NCBI GenBank assembly: GCA_022316685.1
Contig: JAKJHU010000038.1
Span: forward strand, 3,520,384 to 3,584,383
DNA from: Progne subis subis
Lineage: Eukaryota; Chordata; Aves; Passeriformes; Hirundinidae
Length of the DNA stretch: 64,000 nt
Direction of reading: 5' to 3'
A model generated the notes under the pieces. That model was not told the origin of the DNA. It ran no database searches and saw only the letters and a list, made by a program, of their open reading frames with translations. Shown in pieces: positions 26,801 through 38,600 of the stretch; within the stretch, counting starts at the first letter, position 1; each line of letters starts with the position of its first letter. The position numbers and the translations under genes were made by a program.

Positions 26801-29800
26801 TTTGCTGTAGAGCAGATGAAACACAGCAGTGGGGCGCCAGAACTGAACAGGGCACTTTAAAGGAGCTCAAATGGCACTGTGAGTGCTCCAGCCCTGTATT
26901 CCATGTATGCCTAAGTCCTGACTAATACTGTACATGCACGCTTGGACTGCTACTTAAGATGAACATCCTTCTTTCTGATATGAAGGCAAGGCTGTGAAAT
27001 GGGACAGGCATGTGGCTAGCTAGTAATATGCTTTGGCATCCATTAAACTAAATCTACAATGACTAATGACCTGTGGAATCAAACTGAAATTGCTTCAATA
27101 GACTGAGAAAGGTAAGTAAAATGCACATCAGGGATTATATCCGCCACCAGTAATGAAGGCACTCCATCAGCATTTGCTAAGAGATTTAAAAATGTGCACA
27201 TCTGTAAAAACACACACATCTAATCAAGAAAATGCTAATGGTAAAAGCTGTCTATTCTTTATGGACGTAATTTTTTATTTACTGACTCAGATGCCTGCAG
27301 CTTAGGCTAGGGATTTCTTAATTTCTTCTTGTTGCTGTCCTTATTTGTTTAAGTGGATATATTGTTAAAGAAACTCTACTTATCTCTGTGTAGTAGTCAC
27401 AAGCAACAGCACTTAGGGCCATCTCACTCGTGTTTTTTGCCATCACACTACAGGGTTAATTGCTAAAGACAAAGTTATTGTTCTGCCCCACCTGAATGAT
27501 CCACAGTGGCTGTGTGCCTCATTTAGCTGACAGGTTAAACTGACTTTAAGACTAATGGAGCAGAATTCTTGCTAGGCTCCCATTTATCTGACCAATACAT
27601 ATAGTTTCAAGAGTCGTGTAAATACAGGGATGCATCAGCTGCGCTCAATGGATTTATATACAAACTGCCTGCTTGCTAAAGTGAGGAAGAAGTTGTAGTT
27701 AGAAGCAATTTAGAATTACCTCTTTGCCAAATAGAAAGAAAAAAAATATGACTTAGAGGACTGCGTCAGATTTCTTTTTTTTTTGTTCTCAATTTAAGAA
27801 TTAATATATAGATCTTGATGTTGACGATAGGTCACACAACCCTCTCCCCCTTTTCCAGTCAGTAAAAGAGTTTATAGTGAACTTTGTATTCACCATAAAA
27901 AAAAGACAATACACAGGATATGACAGTGTCTCACTAAATAGAACAGAAAATGGTATAACATGTCAGGAAATAGCTTTAGGAAGATAACCTCCATCAAGAA
28001 GGTATTCAGGCATGTAACAGAGGCAAGTAATCTCACCAGCCTTTTTTCTGCACTGGCTCTTTTCAGTCTGCTCACTGAAAAAGTCTCACAGAACTCAACC
28101 TTATATTTAGATTCAAGTATTCAACTTAGACAAGCTCTTGTCTTTTATTACGGAAGATGAATGAGCTTAAGGCATGAACAAAACACCTTCCAATGTACAC
28201 TGTTAACAGTTTTGTTAATATACATTACATGTGCATGTAATTTTCAGGTATCACTTAATAGCTCTTAAGTAATAAAGGGGTCCTGTATTTGATTTCTTGG
28301 AATTTAGGCTTGTTTATCTACATTAACATATTTTAAAAAATACTATCAATGCACACACAAACTAACTGCTCTATTTCTGTATCACCAATGGATATATATA
28401 AATGTATTTTGAAAAATGTAATAGGTACAATTTCTGCATGTGTGTGAGTGCACACACAGATAAATATTACTCTTGCCACAAACATCTCAGCTAGATAAAT
28501 CATTAAACATAACACTGAAATACTGTAGTTTTGCTTACAGAAAGGGAAGTTCCTTTAAACTTAATTATTTATTATGTCAACCACAATTAAACTTACCCTT
28601 TCATGCATGTACTACAACTTCCAAGTTTGTCCCCTGGATTGTTCCTTTTCATTGTATCACCTGCGCATGTATTCATAATAAAATGTGGTCTTCTGTGTGG
28701 GTGGGAATGACAGATGTGAAAGCCTGTTTTCAGTCTATGATGAGCAATCAACTAACTTTTTCAACAGATGCAAATGCTGAAGTAGCAGCATGCAGATAAT
28801 ATTGTCACCAAGATATTTCTAAATACTACCAAAGAGATATTTAGAAATTTCAAAAGTCATGCCTGTCTGTGTACAGGAATGTTCCCTACCAGAGCAAAGA
28901 GGATTCAGACCCTCATACCGAAACAGCTGCTCAAACTGACCAGCAGCATCTGGTAGATAAGTCAGTTATAAGAATATTACATGCTACAAACATGATTCCT
29001 AGGCACATCCAAACGACTCAATTACATGGACCACATTCTGTACGGGCAGAAGCCTCATCTACTCCTTGGCTCACAGTTTAAAGAATAACTCCACAGAGGA
29101 GATCTAAATGCAACAGCGTTGAAGGAGGCATACCCCTGCTTTTTAGAAGATGCAGTTCACTATTAATAAATAATAGAACCACCTAAAACAAGTATCATAA
29201 ACCGCAAACTGTACAAACTGTAAATTTATCATTCCCAGAAATATATGCTGTAAATGCAGCTTTGCTAACTTAAGACCCAATTCTTATTTTACACAAAACC
29301 ATTTCGAAGTACATATCCTCTGATACCTGAAAAATAGAAGCTACTGAAATAATGCCTACCATACACAACATTCATCGGTTCCAAATAAAAGAAAGCTTTT
29401 ATTGTTTTTAGAGAAGAATTCTCATCAATACTGTACTACAGAGAGCTGACAGCTGCAATACATTTAGCTAAGGAAAATAAATAAACTGAGCTAAAGCACT
29501 TTCCCTACAGTACCTGTTTGAAATATTTTGAACACAACTCCTAACATCAACTACAAACAGGTACATAATTTATATAGCAAATAGGTAGGAGATTCCAAAG
29601 GACTTCAAACTTCTACAACAGTCAGACAAGAAGTCAAAAGAATGTAGGAGGATTTTACTAAGTTGTTTCGAGCAAGTCACAAACTGAACATCATGGAGAG
29701 ACTGTTTTATGATCTGTTCAATTAAAAATCATCATGCTTACCTAAACAGAAAATATATTTTATTTTGAGAAACAGGAATAATTCTTTGGGTACACAGAGT

Positions 29801-29958
29801 TAATACTTACGGGTAAAATGATTAGAAGTGGATGGATTGACACTATCACCACTGTCAGCACTTTCACTGCTAGAAATGTCATCATCTGATTCCCTCACAG
29901 AAGAACAAGGTGAGGAGCCATCAACTTCTTCAAACTTCCTCTTTAAAATTCCACTCAT
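10804..29958 (-). CDS. CSRNP3: CSRNP3, cysteine/serine-rich nuclear protein 3 (four joined coding exons)
   Basis: The coding sequence joins 29958-29811, 18377-18118, 13600-13304 and 11847-10804 on the minus strand (148+260+297+1044 nt), giving 582 residues plus a TAA stop. All junctions have GT/AG signals and keep frame (phase 1, then 0, then 0). The protein matches my knowledge of vertebrate CSRNP3 (also TAIP-2/FAM130A2) from the [16 protein letters not shown] start to the [14 protein letters not shown] end; human is about 585 residues. Order of parts: serine-rich acidic N-terminus (1-49), basic stretch KREKRKRTK (55-63), a charged helical segment (about 100-136), a second basic motif TKKRR (179-183), ten clustered cysteines (212-250), two acidic runs (341-347 and 369-385) and a Ser/Tyr-rich C-terminal half. 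The family (CSRNP1/AXUD1, 2, 3) is nuclear, binds AGAGTG and activates transcription; CSRNP3 is mainly neural. That part is family knowledge, not visible here. No frameshift or internal stop is seen. Confidence 0.96.
11848..13303 (-). other. CSRNP3 intron between coding exons 3 and 4
   Basis: This is the shortest CSRNP3 intron, about 1.46 kb, with donor GTAAAT and acceptor TTTTTTAAAAG. It splits the cysteine cluster between the seventh and eighth cysteines. I see no repeat or gene in it. Confidence 0.93.
13304..13600 (-). CDS. CSRNP3: CSRNP3 third coding exon (residues 137-235, start of cysteine cluster)
   Basis: This exon of 297 nt (99 codons, phase 0 at both ends) starts with ATG ACA AAG directly after a CAG acceptor at 13601-13603. 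It ends in CAG before donor GTAAAT at 13303. It encodes an acidic segment ([21 protein letters not shown]), the basic motif TKKRR (residues 179-183), then the first seven cysteines of the family's cysteine-rich region at residues 212, 214, 216, 220, 225, 227 and 234. The pattern CGCDCRVFC...CTC is diagnostic of the CSRNP family. Confidence 0.96.
13601..18117 (-). other. CSRNP3 intron between coding exons 2 and 3
   Basis: The intron is about 4.5 kb, donor GTAAAA, acceptor TTGCAACAG. It holds one well-preserved CR1 3' fragment (16880-17497) in the opposite orientation to the gene. The remainder appears to be unique AT-rich DNA with no gene. Confidence 0.92.
16880..17497 (+). mobile_element. CR1 LINE 3' fragment, about 620 bp
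   Basis: The fragment contains the end of the CR1 ORF2 region (ggccacatctggagtattgt; caagaaatacaaggagctac; gagcaccggaacaggctccc), then the 3' UTR. It ends in two copies of the 8-bp terminal repeat, ATTCTGTG and ATCCTGTG, at 17481-17496. The 5' end is truncated, as is usual. The reading frame is broken, so it is a dead copy inserted antisense to CSRNP3. Confidence 0.95.
18118..18377 (-). CDS. CSRNP3: CSRNP3 second coding exon (residues 50-136)
   Basis: The acceptor AG is at 18378-18379, preceded by a pyrimidine-rich tract. The first base completes CCA (Pro50) with the C from the previous exon, and the exon then reads [14 protein letters not shown]. It ends in AAG at 18118, before donor GTAAAA at 18117. 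It encodes a basic stretch that is a plausible nuclear localisation signal, then [15 protein letters not shown] and the conserved GGSTLGM and [13 protein letters not shown] segments, and finishes with a charged helix-like run ([18 protein letters not shown]). Length is 260 nt. The frame is also open for 41 codons upstream of the acceptor, starting with a Met at 18501, but that stretch is intronic in the canonical transcript. Confidence 0.95.
20657..20683. repeat. Poly(A)/(AT)n microsatellite
   Basis: A run of eleven A is followed by about eight AT units. Confidence 0.85.
21608..22033 (-). mobile_element. Putative solo LTR of an endogenous retrovirus
   Basis: Read on the minus strand, the element starts TGTTACC and ends GTTTACA. 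The short inverted ends TGTTA/TTACA are typical of LTRs. Between them, in the right order, are a TATAAAA box, an AATAAA poly(A) signal about 20 bp further on, and a CT-rich stretch, which fits U3-R-U5. No obvious target-site duplication flanks these ends and no internal retroviral gene follows, so boundaries and identity are tentative. Confidence 0.5.
25941..25953. promoter_or_regulatory. GATA-type dyad
   Basis: CTTATCAGATAAG places two GATA-factor motifs head to head within 13 bp, and a third, TGATAAT, lies just upstream. The motifs sit in intron DNA that is not a recognisable repeat. Function is inference only. Confidence 0.3.
26257..26875 (-). mobile_element. CR1 LINE 3' fragment, about 620 bp
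   Basis: The plus strand begins gaatcacagaatcatcaag, the reverse complement of a CR1 3' terminus, and runs back through the end of ORF2. The translated minus strand shows the CR1-typical [33 protein letters not shown]. Frame is kept for only about 88 codons. It is older and more diverged than the 16880 copy and lies in the same orientation as CSRNP3. Confidence 0.9.
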
Positions 29959-29981
29959 TGCTGCAATGCTGTCACATGTAC
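29811..29981 (-). CDS. CSRNP3: CSRNP3 first coding exon (leader plus residues 1-49)
   Basis: The exon begins after a pyrimidine-rich acceptor (tctgttcctgttacag) whose AG is at 29982-29983. It carries 23 nt of 5' UTR, then ATG at 29958-29956. It ends at 29811 with ACC C followed by the strong donor GTAAGT at 29810-29805, so the intron falls after the first base of the proline-50 codon. The encoded start, [16 protein letters not shown], is the conserved CSRNP3 N-terminus, which fixes the start codon. The residues are dense in Ser, Asp and Glu. The same frame stays open upstream of this ATG through the acceptor, so an upstream exon could in principle extend the protein. Confidence 0.93.
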
Positions 29982-30617
29982 CTGTAACAGGAACAGAGGC
30001 AATGAGGCACTGAAACATCCAGCTGCAGAATATGTAATCATGAACTCCAAAGTAATTTTTATTTCAAAAAGTAAATTGCCACTTCTAGTCTTAAATAATC
30101 ATTTAATATGAAATGACACATGACTAATTAGGAGAGTGAACCCATAGAGAAGAAAAAAAATCTTAAGTCCTACTTTAACTTGACATGTATGGAGATGATT
30201 ATTTCACTAGAGTAATCTGTAACAGATTGCTTTCAGGGAGTATTTTTCCCACAATGTAAACAGCATCTCTATCTTCTTCTAGGTTATGTTGTGAAATTTC
30301 AAAAAAAGAAAAAAACTACTGCCTTGGTCCCTCCCGTGGCTGCCATAGAAGGAAGGAATGTTCACAATCAGGAATGAAATTAAGAAGAAATCATCCTGAA
30401 TACTACAGTTCTGAATGCTAAGTATATGTGATGTAACCAGGGTTCACATCACTCTTTAAAAATTCCATCTGATAATTCCAGTATTACAGACAGATAAACA
30501 ACAGTGGAGGCACAAAGGCCATATATGAATTTGCGCTCAATAAACACCTGAATTTCAGAAGTTACCCACACCAGTTAAAGACATCAACTACCTCCTAAAC
30601 ATTCTCCTCTCTCAGCC

Positions 30618-31432
30618 ACCATGGGTTTATGAAAGGCAGGTCACCCTTGACTAAGCTGATCTCCTCCTATGACAAGGTGACCTGCCCAGTGTTTGAGGCA
30701 AAGGCTGTGGATGTTGTCTACCTAGACTTTACTAAAGCCATTGATGTTTCCCACAGCATCCTCATGGAGAAACTGACTGCTTACATCTTGGATGGGTGTA
30801 AAAACTGGCGGATGGCCAGGGGGTGGCGGTGAATGGAATTAAATCCAACTGGTGGCTGGTCAGTAGTGGTGTTTCCCAGGGCTCAGCTGAGGCCAGTCCT
30901 GTTTATCTTCATCAGTGATGTGGACAAGGGGATCAAATGTCCGCCCCCTCAGCCAGTTTGTAGATGACAGTAAGTTGGGCATGAGTCCAAAGAAGGGCAT
31001 TGAAGCTGGTGAAGGTCTAGAAAGTGACTCATATGAGGAGCAACTCAGAGAGCTGGGACTGTTCAGTCTGGAGAAAAGGAGACTTGGGGAGGACCTCATC
31101 ACTCCCTAAAACTCCCTGAAAGGACATTTTAGCCAGGTGGGGGCTGGCCTCTTCTTCCAGGTAACAAGTGACAGGACAAGAGGAAATGGCCTCAAGCTAT
31201 GCCAGGGGATGTTTAGACTGGATATTGGCAAAGATTTCTTCAACAAAAAGGTTGTCAAGCATGGGAATGGGCTGCCCACGGAAGTCACCCCAGAGTCACC
31301 ATTCCCGGAGGTATTTAAAAGACATGCAGATGTGGCACTTGGGTAGATGGTTTAGTGGTGGACTTGTCAGGTCAGGTTAATGGTTGGACGCAATGATCTT
31401 CGAGGTATTTTCCAACATAAATTATTCTGTTT
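30618..31432 (+). mobile_element. CR1 LINE fragment with reverse transcriptase remnants and internal deletion
   Basis: The translation shows VDVVYLDFTKAIDVSHSI, the LDFxKAFD region of CR1 reverse transcriptase, and further on SQFVDDSKLG, matching the catalytic FADD box. The sequence then jumps, at about 30985-31010, straight to the C-terminal YEEQLRELGLFSLEKRRL block, so about 0.4 kb of the usual sequence is missing. It continues through the CR1 3' end to a degraded ATTCTG terminus. Frameshifts make it inactive. Confidence 0.93.
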
Positions 31433-31584
31433 TACCAAAATTAAAAAATTAAATGCCTAATATATTCATGAGGTTGAGTAGAATACTATAAAGCTAAGTA
31501 TTCAAACAGAAATTTAGCAGCATGAATGAATGAGTGAATGCCCAGCCAGGACAGGGGCAGGAGTCAGGAGGGGGCATGGCCAGT

Positions 31585-32638
31585 TGTCTCGGTTTGAAAA
31601 AGACAGGTGTCTGCTAAGGAGAGGCAGGCCTCTCTAGGAAATGAGGAATTCAAATCCTTCCCTCCGTGATTATAATTTGGAAGATTTAAAAAAAAAAACT
31701 TTTCGGTCAGAGCTATGGGGAAAAGGAATAACAGTCCTTTACTAGTAAATATAACAGGACAGACAAACAACAACAGCAATTATAATAACACTAAAACAGA
31801 ACCAAGAACCCCGAGGGCAAACAGTGGAAGCTCTGGCGCTGATGGCTGGAAGCGGTGGACTGTCCTCGGCAGGCAGGGGGTGTCCTGGCAGATGGAGTGG
31901 GCAGTGCCGGAGAAGCCGCAGTGGCTGGACCCCGGGCTGACCCAAAATCCAGCAGGACAGCGAAGAAACTCCGAATTCCTGGGCGCTCCAACAGATGGTA
32001 GAATTCCCAGGACCAAACTCCTCCGTTAGCTGTGGACTCCAGGCAGCCAGCAGTCGCCCGATCCGTGCTCCCCGGAAGACTGAGAGCCCTGAGTCCACAC
32101 CTCAGCTCTCCTGGGAGCCTCCTCCCTCCCCCAAAACCAAGTGATCAACTTCTTTTGTCAGGTTAAGCACCGCTTAACTATCACTACTTAAAATCTCCTA
32201 GCAACTCATGGGGGGGAAAAATTCTACAGGAGAACTTAACCCTCAACACCAGGACACCAAGGTTATTCTATACCACCTCCCATCATTACTGGGGGCAGTA
32301 GGAAGGGAGTCTTTCCAGGGCAACAGAAGTTCCTTATGGCTCCAATTCCAAGCCAGAGGGAGTGGTTGTCTATTGTGGGTTTCCACAGTGAGCAGTAACA
32401 TTTCTTTTCTTGTACTCTCTGTCATGAATATTGTTGCCCTTACTGTTCCTTTTCTTATCTCATTGCCATTTCCAGTAAACTGTTCTTATCTCAACCCACG
32501 ATCTTCATCTTTTGCGCCTCCAATTCTCCTCTCCAGCCCACTGCACGGGGGAGGGAGAGTGTGGGGGATAGTGAGCAGCAGCATGGAGAGTTTCTGTGGG
32601 AGCACTAAATTGGGGAGTACCCCTCCTAAACTGTGACA
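31585..32638 (+). mobile_element. Solo LTR of an endogenous retrovirus, about 1.05 kb
   Basis: The element starts TGTCTCGGTTT and ends AAACTGTGACA, imperfect inverted repeats matching at 9 of 11 positions. The interior has the feel of a long songbird ERV LTR (tctgctaaggagaggcagg near the start, ccagtaaactgttcttatct near the end). No gag, pol or env is attached, so it is a solo LTR. I do not see a convincing target-site duplication (gccagt versus cagcag). It sits 153 bp from the end of the CR1 at 30618-31432. Confidence 0.8.
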
Positions 32639-35600
32639 CAGCAGAGGTGGAAATATTGCATGTAATTAACTGAGGAGAGATCAAGAACAGCTGGAGCCTG
32701 CCCAGAGGATGCACAGCTGCCCCTATCCTGCCTGCAGCACTGCAAAGACAAATGCTCCTAACACTTATCCAGGCAAAAAGTTTGTCTGGGATTGATGACA
32801 CACTGTACTTGTCAGAGACACATGACCCAGCAGTACAGACTTGACAAAGGGTTCTGCCAAATCACACTGAAAGCAAGAAAAATAGAAAATTAATTTACAC
32901 TGCTCATGAAACAGAACTATTAAAATCTCTACAGCTACCTTTAGGATTTCTTAATTCTGGACCAGTCACATTCTGCTCCTTCCCGGAAGCTGAATTAGAT
33001 ACCCTCCAGAACTCCCTTCCAACCAACATTTCTAGGGCTCTGTGTTTAAAACCCCAGTATATCTGTGAGGAAGCCTGTACAAGCTGGGCTAAACGGCTAC
33101 TAAAGAAGACAAGGTTTAGGCAGAGTACTGGCCAAAATGTTTAACAATTAGCACATTTTAGGGTTTTGGCTCAGGCCACTTTGCACTCTCCTGGATAATG
33201 CAGGATGAAGCAGGTGCCAGAACCATTCGCAGCAGGCAGGCTGGATGAGGGCACCTGGGTTTTGGCAGAGGCCTGACAGCTTAGCCATTGTGGACAAGAG
33301 TTGTATCCTGGCACTTGGCAGCAGAAGCCAGAGAATGCTGTGCCTATTCCACGTCTTTCTTATCTTTTCAATTAGTACAGAGGCAGTCTCAGGGATGTAG
33401 CTGCTGTGCTCTGACCCTGAAGTACAGCACTTCAGCAGGTTCGCTGCTATCTTTGCTCACACTTGGCCTCATACTAAGTATTTCAATGTCTCCTATGTAT
33501 TCTATAGCTCCCTTCAAGCCCCAAGACCAGTTTCTTTCCTGGAAAAAACAAAGACTAATGCAAAATCATAATTCTGTAAATGCTGAAGCCTGTCTATATG
33601 AAATTCATGAGTTGAGGTGGCAAGAACACAGTGGTTTCTTCCCAGTGCAACAGAAATTTAGTTCTAATTACTTGTTTTGCTTTGCTGACAAAGCATTTTA
33701 CCTTGCCTGCCAGCTCCTAAGCACAGCAGGAGGGGCTTATGAGCAGGTTTAAACTTGCCTTTGTAAGTCAAAACTAGAAATTACATATACATTATACAAC
33801 ACTTTAATGTTATTATTAAATTACAAGGATTAGGACAGAAGTTTTATAATAAGGGAGTTCATTCACTTCTTGAGAATCAAAAGCTCTAAAACGCATACAA
33901 TGTGATTTTACCAAGTTTAATATCCTGTCTCCAGCAGTAGTCACTATTTAATGCTTCAATAGAAAGCAATGGGATGCAAAATCCAGCCAAAACCACTGCA
34001 GATACACAGCTCTGCTTCCTCATCCTTGCAGCCCACTTCCCCTAAGCATGAGACTAAAATGTTGCTATATGACAGAGACCAGCCTCTTAGAAATTCACTT
34101 GACTTGGCCTTCTGAGGCAACAAGTTTCTTAATAGTTTTCCTGTGAGAAGAAAAAAAACCACAACAAAACACATCTTCTGAAACTGTAGCCACACCCCCT
34201 TCATAATTACTGCAGTTTCAATCTCTGCGGTATTTTGGACAGTAAGCAGCAGAAAGGCAGCAGTGTCCAGCAGCATGCTGTACTAGACAGAACTACACAG
34301 GTACCCCCCACAAAGTGGAGACAGCTGGAGAGAAGTCACTGACATCTTGCTGCTGTATTACAGTGGTACTTCCACTTCAGTAGTGATTACATTACATGGG
34401 AGGGAGAGTGCATCTGCTGATCCTGTACAGAATCAGGAAATGCCTTTATATTTGGGGGTGGGGGGGGTGCAGGGAGGGAATGGTGATGGACACACAAATG
34501 GAACTGCATGTTAAGTCGTGCATTCCAAAGCTGGGGCATCTGTCCAATGGCTGCAGTTGCTGGAAAGCACCTGGCATGTTCCTACCTACACTCTCAATCT
34601 CAAAGCAACCCTTAACAGCCTCTGGGGAACGCCCCAAAGCCACAGAACCTCTTACCGACACTACTCCACTTTTAATGTGGGAACTAAAGCGTTCATCAGC
34701 AAGAACAAGGACGAGAAACTGAGCAAGAAACTGTGCAGGTCTGAAAACACTTGAGCACTTTGCCTAGTATTCAGATTCTTCCCAATTCTGAGTTAATGAT
34801 CCCCAGAAGGAGATGCAGATTCCCATCAGAAAGTGTAGCTCATGGGAACAATGTAGAGCGAGCACTGGTCCCCAATACAGCCAACACGTGCCGCCTCTGG
34901 GAACTGGTGCCACATTTCCTAGGGCGAGGAAACAAGAATAGCGGGCATGATGTGCCATCTCGACATGTACACTTTGGCACCTCACACCTACACCTGCTCA
35001 GTCTCCCCCTGCAAGGGCACAGGGACATACAAAAGGCTGATTACTGACTGCTGACTGAGAAAAGCTGCTTTCACTTGGAGTAACCAAAAACTTTGTAATT
35101 ACTCCAATGTCCTTGTCACTGGTTGCCTCTCAGACCAAAACCTTTTTCCTAGAAGACTCTGCCAATCTGTCACCAAATTGTCTTCCTCAAAGGCATGTGA
35201 GCTTTTCCAGGGTCTCACTTTCAAGTTCCCCCAGTATAAAGGCAATTCAGCACATACCCAAGTTACAGAGATTTGAGATGTCTGAATAAGTTCCTGTTGA
35301 GGTCTCCCTGGAAGCCTGAAACTTCATGTTCTTCCAAGTAAGGTGTCCAAAAATGAAAGGAAAATCTATTATGAGTGCAAAGCATGTTGAGAAGGAAAAG
35401 GGACAGAAAGGCTGGGCCAGGCCCAAACACTTGAGCAATTATTTATGTACCCAAAGGCTGGTAAACCCAGTACAGCACTTGGCTGCTACCTGTGCTCACC
35501 CTCTCTGGACAACGAAATCTTGGCATTATTTTCTATACAGCAAAATGGTCTCCTCCTAAAGGACTACAATGCTCTCCACTAAGCTACAGCTTAGAGGCAG

Positions 35601-38600
35601 CAGGTACTGAACAATAGACCCAGCTCTCCAGCACCTGGGTGGGTTTCTTCTGCTGTGCAATTAACAAGAGACCCATTCAGCGGCAGATCTTTACAGGAAA
35701 GATGTTTTGAGAGGAATAGTGACCTATGCTCTTCTCTTGGAAGGGCAAGTCTGAATACTTCCCTTCAGGAGTGGGCACTGGACTGGTGGAGCACAGGGAG
35801 CTCTGACTGTACGAGCTATGGTACCCCCATGCTGAAGGGTAACCAATGGACACTGGGGATTAAAACATTTCTCTCTCAAGCATCTAACCTCCAACTGCCT
35901 TGCTTCTTACTTCATTAAGGGGACATGACATAGAGACTAATCCTGAAACCTTACCCAGAAGCAGAAGACCTGCAGTCCTCAACGGCCACAACCAAACCTC
36001 AGTACAAGAGAAAAACCATTCTTGCACAAAGAGCCATTGAAAGGACAGGGAATTTTACAGCCATCCTGACACTGCTAGAAAACATGCACTCCTCCCTACA
36101 CTTTGCACCTCTGCATCAGTAAACTAGCTTTGCTGGCCCTGTAATTCTTCCTTGTCTTCAAATACAATGGGATTCTGATCAGTTCTAAAATGCTCCAAAA
36201 AGAAATGTTTGATACATAAAGCAGATGTATTAAATAATAGGATCTCTGGGGGAATGAAAGTCTGGCTTATTAATTTTCAAAATGATTTTTCTGAACATAA
36301 ATTTCCCCCTCCTCCCCCTTCAAAAAAAGGCAACTGAATTCCTTTAATTTATCTTCTGGACACATTAAAATCAAATTTTCTCTCTAAACAGCCTTAATTA
36401 CATCTTTCAAGCATCACATTTGCATACCCCAGCTAAAACAACATCAAAATTACAATTTCAGTGTTTAGTCAGCACTTTCCTGTGAGGAAATACACCTTAC
36501 ATTACACAATACTTGCTTTAATTGAGAAAGCATTAACTCTCGGGATTAGAGTTACAGAATATTAAGTTGTAGCCTACATGCTTTCTCTCAAAAATATTTA
36601 CAGGTATTATGACTTCAAACGCAAAGGAAATGCAGTGAAAGTGTCAACAAAGAGACTGCCAAGGGCATGGTCAAAAGAAATGGCTACAACAATTTAAATG
36701 GCTAAACAAATATAGGCTAAAAGTCAAGCCAAGGGTAAAGATATAAATTCATACTGCCTCTGGCAGGAATCAATTATGCTGGCTATTCTGACCTCTAAAT
36801 GTGTTTTTCTAGAGAGGGAGCATGAAAAGCTTGCCCTCACTCTCTCACGTTTTACCTATTTTCTCTCATCCTCATTACAAGTTACATAGAAATGTTCCAC
36901 ATGTCTAAACTTCGCAAAAAAATTTAAAAATGAAGAAAAGGTAAAATGCTTTTTCTGCATTAAAAATCAGTGATAGTTAAAAATTTTTCAACTACAGTGA
37001 TTGAAAAGCATTCTCACTCCAATGAACATTACTGAAAAGATTTGAAATTCTTACTAGAGATATTTTGTGAAATGTCAAAGATCTGCCTGAAAACATGAAA
37101 AAAATATGCCAATATTAGTAATTTTTTGAAAACGGTAATACATATTGAGTAACATCACAATGAAAGAGGCAAAACTGAAGAAAGGAAAAAAAAAACCATT
37201 AGAAGGGATTGAAGCAAAAGGTTATGAAAAGATTCCTTCTCTACCGAAGTGGGACTCAGACAAAAATACTGAGTTTCAAATTTCCTTCACTCTTTAAAAG
37301 AAATATAAATGAAATAGCAAAGCCATACTCTGTCATGACCACTGGAGGCCACTTATAAAGGAGAAGGTATACAAAGCAGATACAAAAAAATACAGGTGTC
37401 CTCAAAGTTGAGCGTTACCATTCAGTGGTGTTCACCTATGCTGTGTATCTGAACATACAGCTGAGGTCTAGCATTGGCTCAGCTCACTTTGAACAAGCAG
37501 CACAATCAGCAAAAGCACATCAGCTGTACTAATACACACAGCTTTTGAGCAGAACTAATCTGCAGAGCAGAACACTGCCCTAATATAGACCATTTGCAGC
37601 ACCCCTGTGAAATATATCTTTAGATTCAACAGGCATCTCAGAAATGTAAATACACATTGCTTTGGATATCAAAATAAATACACAGTAGAGGGTCATACGA
37701 TGGAAAAACTATGCTATTTAGTAATTACTCCCTACTTAACTGCAAATTTTGTTGCTCTTCTGACATAGGTATTTTTTGTCATACACTGTAAAAATTAATT
37801 ATGTATATACATTTAACGTACATATTTACTATGCTTTAACAAATATCAGTAATAAGAATTCACCGCAGAGGTGGCATGAAAAAGGGTATTAGCTTATTAT
37901 GCACCAAATCCTGTGATATTAAAGACCTGCCTGTGCACAGCCAGCAGCCATTTGCATTTCACTACTGCAGCAGTGTAGTACAATAGACATGCTCAGCAGG
38001 TTCCCTAATGGACACTGTTTCAACTTTCCTCAGTTCAGCCTTCAAATTCCAGCTTGGCAGATGATTTTGTCCAACCTCATGCCTTTGCCTTGTCACATCC
38101 ACTCAATAAAGGGCACAGCTAGAGGAATACCTTCTATTCCTATGCAAGCACTGATAGAACTGGACGCTCCAGGAGTCTCCAGATTCACTGAGGGAATACA
38201 TGAAAAACAGCGTCCAGACCTGATACTTCACCAGTCAGATTATATTTGTCTGACTTCAGTAACAAGATGTTTAAAATTTATGGTATGATCTCGGTTCTTT
38301 GCATTCAACGACTTATGGCTGTTTGATTTTTGGCTGTTGGGCTTTCTATTTTTTTCTGTCTCTTTTTAAAACAACAAAAGCATAAAAATATCCCATAACT
38401 GCTCATTTTTATCTTTTTAATAGATGTTGACATTAGAAAGAACATAATTAACCCAACTTTCTAATAAAATCACAGTGCTGTGCACATTTAAGTATCTGTA
38501 ACCAAGTAAGTATCTGACACAGCTACCAGTAGTCTATATAAAGTCACAGACTGGCTTCTCTGGTAGGCCAAAACTCTGTTGCTGTTTTATACTTTAAAGC

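Larger units (their letters stand above)
18378..29810 (-). other. CSRNP3 intron between coding exons 1 and 2
   Basis: The intron is about 11.4 kb, with donor GTAAGT at 29810 and acceptor AG at 18378-18379. It contains a putative solo LTR (21608-22033), a CR1 fragment (26257-26875), an A/AT microsatellite at 20657-20683 and a GATA dyad at 25941-25953. I see no other gene. Open frames up to about 120 codons show no recognisable protein. Confidence 0.9.

Noticed and set aside
31715..32801. Several frames of 60-142 codons
   Set aside because: They lie in a solo LTR, which is non-coding, and do not resemble gag, pol or env.
33288..33752. 154-codon plus-strand frame
   Set aside because: No domain or homologue is recognised, and a stop-free stretch of this length can occur by chance in a 64-kb window.
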